Made by a program: the position numbers and the translations under genes. Below the pieces are notes generated by a model. It worked only from the letters and a program-made list of their open reading frames with translations, made no database searches and was not told where the DNA came from. 5,566 bases of DNA from Deltaproteobacteria bacterium. GTDB lineage: Bacteria; Desulfobacterota; DSM-4660; Desulfatiglandales; HGW-15. Positions 1 through 4,881 of the stretch are shown in pieces (the stretch's first letter is position 1; the number at the start of each line of letters is the position of its first letter). The stretch covers positions 1 to 5,566 of the forward strand of contig JAIPEI010000267.1 in assembly GCA_021737245.1 (NCBI GenBank). Direction: 5' to 3'.

Positions 1-413
1 GCCACCATGCCGAGCTGGGTGTCGATCTCGGTTTCGCCCGAGTTGATGAGACCGAACTCGGGCACGCACATCTTTTCCGCCCCCACCACCATGATCGTCT
101 CGGCCTGCCCGGCGGCTACCATGTTGCAAGCCAGGTAGAAGGCCGAGGATCCGGAGGTGCATGCGTTCTCCACGTTCACAACGGGGATGCGGTGGATTCC
201 CACCTCCCAGAGCACGTTCTGGCCGATGGTGTGGTCGCCGAAGAGCCGGCTCGCCAGGCCGTTCGAGAAAAAGGCCGCCTCCACCCTCGAGGGCGGAATG
301 CCCGCGTCCCGGAGCGCCAGAAAGGCCGCTTCAGCCCCCATCTCCACCAGGGTCCGCTCCGGATGCTTGCCGAAGGGGATGATTCCCGTGCCGATCACCT
401 TGATGTCCGCCAT
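1..413 (-). CDS. Thiolase family protein (SCP-x/nondecarboxylating type), N-terminal part only
   Basis: The gene starts at ATG 413-411 and runs off the left edge after 137 codons; a full thiolase of this type has about 380-400 residues. The start MADIKVIGTGIIPFGKHPER is typical of the SCP-x-like thiolases, and NVENACTSGSS (residues 80-90) holds the expected nucleophilic cysteine, Cys85 (codon 159-161). The later His and Cys catalytic motifs lie outside the window. The upstream GGGAG at 420-424 is a good ribosome binding site, 6 nt from the ATG. The gene follows the DUF35 stop by only 2 bp, so the two are almost surely co-translated. Thiolases of this group often need a DUF35 partner, as in the BbsA/BbsB pair of anaerobic toluene degradation. 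Inferred role: CoA-dependent cleavage of a 3-ketoacyl-CoA made by the upstream genes. A retro-aldolase role, known for some Ltp2-DUF35 pairs, cannot be excluded. Confidence 0.93.
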   Translation of the reverse strand, partial: MADIKVIGTGIIPFGKHPERTLVEMGAEAAFLALRDAGIPPSRVEAAFFSNGLASRLFGDHTIGQNVLWEVGIHRIPVVNVENACTSGSSAFYLACNMVAAGQAETIMVVGAEKMCVPEFGLINSGETEIDTQLGMV

Positions 414-415
414 GG

Positions 416-853
416 CTAGCTCCCTTCCCCGGCCTCGTCCGGTGTGAAGCAGGGCCGGAGTCGAGCCTCCCCCCGGCCGTCGTGCCCCATCGAACGGACG
501 GTCAGGTGAACGCGGGCCCCAAGCACAAGATCCTCGACCCGCTCCGGATCCAGCAGGCCGAAAACCCGCAGCCCGGACCCGTCCAGATCCACGTATCCCA
601 CGCAGTATGGCTGAGGCAGCCCCAGGGGCGGCTTGGTCCGCACCACGGTAAAGCTGTGAAGCGTCCCCCTGCCGCCAACCGTGCAGCTTTCCACCTCTTC
701 CAGGCAGGAAGGACAGTATCGCGGCGGGGGATAGTACAGGCTCCGGCACGTCCGGCAGTAGCCGCCCAGGAGCTCCGGCGGTGTGTCGTCCTCGGGGACC
801 GTGAAGGTCCCCGGGTTCACCGGCTGGATTGCGTCTGTGTTTTGCTCGTTCAT
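416..853 (-). CDS. DUF35 zinc-ribbon/OB-fold protein, probable thiolase partner
   Basis: A 145-residue protein, normal length for the DUF35 (Zn-ribbon OB-fold acyl-CoA-associated) family. The rubredoxin-like zinc ribbon is clear: CRTC at residues 33-36 and CPSC at 47-50, in the context GGYCRTCRSLYYPPPRYCPS. The OB-fold follows with GGRGTLHSFTVV (60-71), a proline-rich loop and YCVGYVDLDGSGLRVFGLL (83-101). The frame is open for 50 codons upstream, but the conserved N-terminus and the ATG at 853 argue for this start; the upstream part overlaps a dehydrogenase relic in another frame. The ribosome site is weak: GAGG at 867-870 sits 13 nt away, but only 5 nt from a tiny ATG CCT GTA TGA frame whose stop overlaps this ATG. 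DUF35 proteins form stable complexes with thiolases and help position the acyl-CoA, and the thiolase gene follows 2 bp downstream. It has no catalytic residues of its own that I can see. Confidence 0.93.
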   Translation of the reverse strand: MNEQNTDAIQPVNPGTFTVPEDDTPPELLGGYCRTCRSLYYPPPRYCPSCLEEVESCTVGGRGTLHSFTVVRTKPPLGLPQPYCVGYVDLDGSGLRVFGLLDPERVEDLVLGARVHLTVRSMGHDGRGEARLRPCFTPDEAGEGS

Positions 854-861
854 ACAGGCAT
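850..861 (-). other. Three-codon leader ORF overlapping the DUF35 start
   Basis: On the minus strand ATG CCT GTA TGA reads Met-Pro-Val-stop, and its TGA overlaps the DUF35 ATG as ATGA. The only Shine-Dalgarno-like GAGG (867-870) is placed for this ATG (5 nt) rather than for the DUF35 ATG (13 nt). It could deliver terminating ribosomes to the DUF35 start by coupling. This is a positional observation only; a 12-nt frame arises easily by chance. Confidence 0.25.
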
Positions 862-902
862 TTCGGCCTCGTGCCGTCTTCGCACGAGGGCCGCCTTTCA
901 CG

Positions 903-1010
903 CTACGGTTTGAGCAGGACCTTGAGACATTGATCCTTCCGGTTCTCGAACAGGTCGTAGGCTTTTGTTGTCTCCCCGGTTTTCCTTTTCTCTTTCCTCT
1001 CATCTCTCAT
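903..1010 (-). pseudogene. Remnant of the C-terminus of a zinc-dependent (MDR) alcohol dehydrogenase
   Basis: In the minus-strand frame ending at TAG 905-903, the last residues read AYDLFENRKDQCLKVLLKP. This matches, from memory of the family, the usual end of medium-chain zinc-dependent alcohol/formaldehyde-type dehydrogenases (pattern AYxxFxxRxDxCxKVxLKP), just before the normal stop. Upstream of about position 977 the frame runs into a purine-rich tract and loses all resemblance, so some 330 residues with the zinc and NAD sites are missing. The frame is open back to an ATG at 1010-1008 that overlaps the ligase TGA (ATGA), giving a possible 35-residue product, but no good ribosome site precedes it. 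I read it as a deletion scar: a dehydrogenase gene once stood between the ligase and DUF35 genes. A new short gene or a chance match are the alternatives. Confidence 0.55.
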
Positions 1011-1015
1011 CTCTT
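980..1015. repeat. Purine/pyrimidine-asymmetric tract with a 7-bp tandem repeat
   Basis: The plus strand has 34 pyrimidines in 36 bases here; the minus (coding) strand is the matching purine run. Its right part holds two exact copies of CATCTCT (1001-1007 and 1008-1014) plus a partial third (997-1000). The ligase stop codon (1009-1007) lies inside the repeat, and the dehydrogenase relic begins at its left side. It may mark the junction of the deletion that removed the dehydrogenase gene. Confidence 0.6.
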
Positions 1016-2605
1016 GACTTGATACCCCGCCGCCTCCCGGTCCCAGGTGTCTGGGGTCACCCCGGCCTCGCGGAGGGCCGCCTTCTGCACCTTCTCCGTG
1101 GGCGTTTTCGGAAGGTCCCCCATGATGCGCACGTACCGCGGCACCATGAAGTAGGCCATGCGCTCCTGGGCGTAATCCAGGAGCAGCTCGGGCGTCAGCG
1201 ACTCCCCCGGCTTGAGGGAGAGGCAGATCATGACCTCGTCCTCGGACATGTCCGACTTCACACCCACGGCCGCGCACTCCAGAACGGCCGGGTGACCGGC
1301 GAACACCTTCTCCACCTCCTGGGAGCTGATGTTCTCCCCCCGGCGGCGGAGGGCGTCCTTCTTGCGGTCCACGAAGTTGAAGTACCCGTCCTCGTCCATG
1401 ACCAGGTAGTCGCCGGTGTTGTACCAGAGGTCCCGCCAGGCCTCGACGGTCTTCGCGGGCATCTTGTAGTACTCGAGGAGCATGGTGTAGGGCTCCCGGT
1501 TGCGGAGCAGCAGCTCACCCGGCACGCCCGGCCCCACCTCCAGACCGTAATCGTCCACGAGCTTGACCTGGCAGCCGTACACGGGCTTGCCGCAGGTGCC
1601 GGGCTTGCGCTCCTTCAGGGTGTTCAAGAGAGGCAGCCCGATCTCGCTCATGCCGTAGCCCTCGAGCAAGGTCACCCCGAACCGCTTCTCCACCTCATCG
1701 AACAGGTGGGGAGGGCAGCCGCCCCCGAAGAGCACCCGAAGAGGGTTGTCCGCGTCGTCCGGCCGGGGGTCGGCCTTGAGCAGGATGGGCAGGATGCCGC
1801 CGATGTAGTTGAACTCGGTGCAGCCGTACTTCCGCACATCGGGCCAGAACCGGCTCGCCGAGAACCGCTCGGCCAGGACCATGCGCGCGCCGCTCATGAG
1901 GGCGGGCATGGTGGAGAGGAGCTGGGCGTTTCCGTGAAAGAGGGGCAGGGTGTTGTAGAGCACGTCCTTTTCGGTGTACTCGCAGGTCTCCATGCAGACC
2001 TCGCCCATGAAGAGGGCGTAGTTCTGGGGCATGAGCGAGCCCTTGCTGGGCCCGGTGGTGCCGGAGGTGAACATGATCACGAAGGGATCGGACCAGGTCA
2101 CCTCTCCCGGCTCGAACGCACCGCCGTTCTCCGTGATCTCTCGAAAGTCCCGGACGGGAAGACCGGCCTCGGGCAGCGACTCACTCTCCTCCCCGAGCAC
2201 CACGAGCTTTTCCAGCTTGGGAAGGTCGCCCAGCACCGGTCCGAGCCGGTCCATGAACCGGGACTCCAGCACCAGGAGACGGCTGTCCGAGGTATCCACC
2301 ATGTAGGTGAGGAGGTCCCCCCGGTGGGCCGAGTTAATCGGCACCTCCACGGCCCCCAGCTTGCTCAGCCCGAACCATAGGAACAGGAACTCCGGCCGGT
2401 TTCCCATGAAGATGGCCACCTTGTCCCCGCGTCCGATGCCCAGGGCCTGGAAGCCTGCGGCCACGCGGTCCGACTCCCGGTCCAGGTCCTCATAGGTGTA
2501 GGCCTGATCCTTGAAAAAGAAGAACGTCCGATCTCCGTACTGCTTTACCTTGTCTTTGAGGGCTCCGTGAATGGTCCTTCGAAACACACGATCGTCCGTA
2601 GGCAT
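1007..2605 (-). CDS. AMP-forming acyl-CoA ligase (CaiC-like ANL superfamily)
   Basis: A complete 532-residue ligase that makes an acyl-CoA from a carboxylic acid, ATP and CoA through an acyl-adenylate. All core motifs are visible: the phosphate loop FTSGTTGPSKG (179-189), EGYGMSE (315-321), YNTGD with the ribose-binding Asp (395-399), the hinge DRKKDALRRRGENISS (413-428), and the C-terminal PTEKVQK (502-508) with probable catalytic Lys505. The RRRGENISS hinge, Glu in place of the common Gly before that Lys, and the ending TWDREAAGY match the group usually labelled crotonobetaine/carnitine-CoA ligase or ATP-dependent acyl-CoA ligase. I chose ATG 2605 because MPTDDRVFRRTIHGAL is a typical N-terminus and GAGGAG (2614-2619) lies 8 nt upstream; the open extension to 2809 only overlaps the previous gene. 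No signal peptide or membrane segment. Next to a ketone-carboxylase-like pair, its likely substrate is the 3-keto acid; motif reading alone cannot show this. Confidence 0.95.
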   Translation of the reverse strand: MPTDDRVFRRTIHGALKDKVKQYGDRTFFFFKDQAYTYEDLDRESDRVAAGFQALGIGRGDKVAIFMGNRPEFLFLWFGLSKLGAVEVPINSAHRGDLLTYMVDTSDSRLLVLESRFMDRLGPVLGDLPKLEKLVVLGEESESLPEAGLPVRDFREITENGGAFEPGEVTWSDPFVIMFTSGTTGPSKGSLMPQNYALFMGEVCMETCEYTEKDVLYNTLPLFHGNAQLLSTMPALMSGARMVLAERFSASRFWPDVRKYGCTEFNYIGGILPILLKADPRPDDADNPLRVLFGGGCPPHLFDEVEKRFGVTLLEGYGMSEIGLPLLNTLKERKPGTCGKPVYGCQVKLVDDYGLEVGPGVPGELLLRNREPYTMLLEYYKMPAKTVEAWRDLWYNTGDYLVMDEDGYFNFVDRKKDALRRRGENISSQEVEKVFAGHPAVLECAAVGVKSDMSEDEVMICLSLKPGESLTPELLLDYAQERMAYFMVPRYVRIMGDLPKTPTEKVQKAALREAGVTPDTWDREAAGYQVKR

Positions 2606-2613
2606 GATCTCAG

Positions 2614-2619
2614 CTCCTC
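2614..2619 (-). promoter_or_regulatory. Ribosome binding site of the acyl-CoA ligase
   Basis: GAGGAG on the minus strand, 8 nt before ATG 2605-2603. It decides this start over the 68-codon longer open frame, whose start lies inside the upstream HyuB-type gene. Confidence 0.8.
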
Positions 2620-2650
2620 GATGCTCGACGGCTTGGCAAACCGCTCCTCT

Positions 2651-2667
2651 GCGTCCCGCTGGGACGC
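2651..2667. other. GC-rich hairpin between the HyuB-type and ligase genes
   Basis: GCGTCCC and GGGACGC form a perfect 7-bp inverted repeat around a 3-nt loop. It sits in the 107-bp gap between the HyuB-type stop and the ligase start. The T-rich run (2668-2681) follows it only on the plus strand, where there is no gene to terminate; in the minus-strand transcript the hairpin is preceded by A-rich sequence and has no U tract after it. It is therefore not a standard terminator for this operon. An mRNA stability or processing element is possible. Confidence 0.4.
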
Positions 2668-2712
2668 GTTTTGGTTTCGTTTGACGGGTTCGTTGTCCCG
2701 GCGGCCGAACCC

Positions 2713-4779
2713 CTACATGCCCGGCGGGCCCGGCGGGGGTCCTTCGCTCGGGTGGGGATAGGCCCCGTAGCAGGTGAGCGCCTCGTCCGGCGGCCGCTGC
2801 TCCTTCCACTCCGCCTCGAAGGCGTCGAACGGCTTGGCCCGCTCGAGCCTCTTTATTCGGGCCTCTTTGCGCAGGGACTCGGTCTTCCCGGAATCCAGGC
2901 GCAGGGTCTCTTCGTCATAGACCACCCGGTAGAGGTTCCGGGCCGCCCAGTGGGTCACCTTGCCTTCGCGCAGGTCCCTGAGCACGTGCTCCGGGTCCCG
3001 CTCCAGCACATCCCCGTACCCTGCGCCGCCGCCCACGGGCAGGTAGAAGGTGTCCCCGTTCATGAGCGGCCGGATGGGCATGGTGATGTGGCTGTACACT
3101 TCCTGCCCCTCCTCCGGGTTTTCCGGCTCATAGAGCTGGTCGTAGCTCGATGGAAGCGTGGTGCTGCTCTCCTGGAGCAGGCCCTTGACGTTGCTCCCGC
3201 TCACCGTCTTGATAAAGACCGGCGGCACGGCGTAGCCCCCGAAGACGCCCAGGGTCGCCGGGAACCGGGACCCGTACCCGAACGCCCCCATGGCCACCCA
3301 GGGCACGTGGTGCATCATCAGGCCGAACCCCACCCCTGCACCCCCCCGGAACTTGCCGTGGCCGTAGGAGTTCTTGAAGTAGTTCCGGAACAGGTAGAGA
3401 AAGGGACGGTCGGACTCGGTGGTCTCCACGTCCGAGCAGTCGCTCATGGTGGCGAAGTAGGCGCCCGCGCCGTTCACCCCGTCCATGTCCGGCCGCGCCC
3501 CGCAACCGGTGGCGTTGATCTCCGGTGTGATGTCCGCGATGGGCTCGCCCCACTGGTTCATGCCGCCGTAGATGGGCACGCCGAACCCCTGGTACCAGGC
3601 CGCCACGGCCCGAAGCGGGTCCAGGTGGTAGGTCATGCGGGCCCCGGCCAGGAACATGCCGTGGCTGAAGCAGGTCTGGGTGAAAGGGGAGAGGGACGTG
3701 GGCACGTCGCCCTGGGCGTTCACCAGGCTGTTCTCCGGGAACTCCCAGTCTACGGCCTCCAGGAGCCCGTTGTTGGCCGGAAGATCGTGCAGGAACCACC
3801 CGCAGAAGTAGACCATGGCCAGGCCGATGATTCCCTGGAAGAAGGTGTTCAGGGGCTTGTCCGGAAGCATGGGCGAGGTGTCCGTGAAGTCGAGCTTGAT
3901 CCGGTCCCCCTCCTTGCGGATGGTGATGTTGAGCTTGGTGAGGGCGTCCTCCGTGCCCACGGTGTCCATGAACCGGGGCTGCCGGAAGACCCCGTCGTTC
4001 AGCATGCTCACCTTCTTCCGGGCCGCCTCGCCCGTCACGCTGAGCACCCGCCGGAGGGCCCCGGTGAAGAACGCTTCGCCCCTGGCTTCGATGAGCTCCA
4101 CGATCCTCCGCTGGGCGATGCGGCAGGCCGCGAGGCGCGCCTTGATGTCCAGGATCATGGTGCGGGGGTCGCGGTTCATGGCCGCGAACATGTTCAGGAT
4201 GTCCTCCTTGAGGGCGTAGTTCTCGCCCACCTTGAGGGGAGGTACCAGGAGGCCCTCGTCATACTTGCTCTTGGCGCTTCCCACGATGCCTCCGGGCTCG
4301 CTCCCGCCCGACTCGCCGGAGTGGACCACCGCGCCGGTGAAGCAAACGAGCTTATCCTTGTAAAAGACGGGAACGGCCAATCCCATGTCCGCGCCGTGGA
4401 CCCCGCCGTAGAAGGGGTCGTTCCAGAAGAAGGAGTCGCCTTCGCGCACGCCCACCGAAGGCTCATCCACCCAGTGCTTCACGATGTACTTGACCGGGAT
4501 CTGCCCCAGCACGGCGTGGAACCAGATGCCCGTGGCCACCACGGCCAGGTCCCCCTGTGCGGTGTAGATGCCGAAGGCCACGTCGCCCCAGCGCATCCCC
4601 GAGGAGGCGCCGAGCTTCATGGTGGTCTCCTTGCCCTCCTGGGCGATCATGTTCGCCTTGTGAGTGAATATGTCGAAGTCCAGCTCGTCGATCCCCCCCT
4701 GGGCCGCCTCTTCCTGGGGCGTCATGGGTTCGGGCTTGAGCCGCTGAACCACCTCGGTGTCCCTTCCGTAAAACAGCAT
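2713..4779 (-). CDS. HyuB-type subunit (hydantoinase B/oxoprolinase family), probable ketone carboxylase alpha-like subunit
   Basis: A complete 688-residue cytoplasmic protein. Residues about 30-600 carry the hydantoinase B/oxoprolinase fold: NDPFYGGVHGAD (120-131), VVHSGESGG (151-159), YDEGLLVPPLKV (173-184), SYGHGKFRGGAGVGFG (471-486) and the C-terminal GGGAGYGDVLERDPE (583-597). His128, Asp131 and His153 match in identity and spacing the Mn-binding residues I recall for acetone carboxylase alpha (His150, Asp153, His175). Length lies between ordinary HyuB proteins (about 520-600) and acetone carboxylase alpha (about 770). The family uses the partner's ATP-dependent phosphorylation to activate substrates; in the carboxylases this gives ketone plus bicarbonate to a 3-keto acid. 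The start ATG has GGAGG (4786-4790) at 6 nt. It follows the HyuA-type gene, the order of acxA-acxB. The tail (about 670-688) is proline-rich. A hydantoinase, oxoprolinase or lactamase role is the alternative; the ligase and thiolase neighbours favour carboxylation. Confidence 0.93.
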   Translation of the reverse strand: MLFYGRDTEVVQRLKPEPMTPQEEAAQGGIDELDFDIFTHKANMIAQEGKETTMKLGASSGMRWGDVAFGIYTAQGDLAVVATGIWFHAVLGQIPVKYIVKHWVDEPSVGVREGDSFFWNDPFYGGVHGADMGLAVPVFYKDKLVCFTGAVVHSGESGGSEPGGIVGSAKSKYDEGLLVPPLKVGENYALKEDILNMFAAMNRDPRTMILDIKARLAACRIAQRRIVELIEARGEAFFTGALRRVLSVTGEAARKKVSMLNDGVFRQPRFMDTVGTEDALTKLNITIRKEGDRIKLDFTDTSPMLPDKPLNTFFQGIIGLAMVYFCGWFLHDLPANNGLLEAVDWEFPENSLVNAQGDVPTSLSPFTQTCFSHGMFLAGARMTYHLDPLRAVAAWYQGFGVPIYGGMNQWGEPIADITPEINATGCGARPDMDGVNGAGAYFATMSDCSDVETTESDRPFLYLFRNYFKNSYGHGKFRGGAGVGFGLMMHHVPWVAMGAFGYGSRFPATLGVFGGYAVPPVFIKTVSGSNVKGLLQESSTTLPSSYDQLYEPENPEEGQEVYSHITMPIRPLMNGDTFYLPVGGGAGYGDVLERDPEHVLRDLREGKVTHWAARNLYRVVYDEETLRLDSGKTESLRKEARIKRLERAKPFDAFEAEWKEQRPPDEALTCYGAYPHPSEGPPPGPPGM

Positions 4780-4785
4780 GGCATA

Positions 4786-4790
4786 CCTCC
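4786..4790 (-). promoter_or_regulatory. Ribosome binding site of the HyuB-type gene
   Basis: GGAGG on the minus strand, 6 nt before ATG 4779-4777. The rest of the 102-bp gap (4780-4881) shows no promoter or terminator that I can recognise, consistent with co-transcription with the HyuA-type gene. Confidence 0.8.
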
Positions 4791-4881
4791 GATTTCCATG
4801 GGACCGGGATTCGATTTCTCCCTCGATCCTTGTTGCCGCTCGCTATACTCCGGCTCCGCGCTCCCGGCAAAGACGCCCGGG

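Noticed and set aside
854..1003. A 50-residue N-terminal extension of the DUF35 protein
   Set aside because: It is rich in basic residues, runs through the dehydrogenase relic in another frame, and the family N-terminus begins near the ATG at 853.
965..2380. A plus-strand open frame of about 471 codons opposite the acyl-CoA ligase
   Set aside because: Same reason: it mirrors a complete ligase with all its motifs, and its own translation resembles no family I know.
2651..2681. Hairpin plus T-rich run resembling a rho-independent terminator on the plus strand
   Set aside because: There is no plus-strand gene to terminate, the T run is interrupted by G and C, and the orientation is wrong for the operon.
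2541..2715. The HyuB frame stays open for about 56 codons after its TAG, with protein-like stretches such as DAEERFAKPSSIEEL, raising the idea of amber read-through
   Set aside because: TAG also ends the HyuA-type gene, the DUF35 gene and the dehydrogenase relic, so it acts as an ordinary stop here. The HyuB-type protein already ends after its last conserved motif, and open frames of this length are common in GC-rich DNA.
2606..2809. A 68-residue N-terminal extension of the acyl-CoA ligase
   Set aside because: It overlaps the HyuB-type gene, has an arginine/proline/glycine-rich non-family sequence, and the internal ATG at 2605 has a strong ribosome site and a normal family N-terminus.
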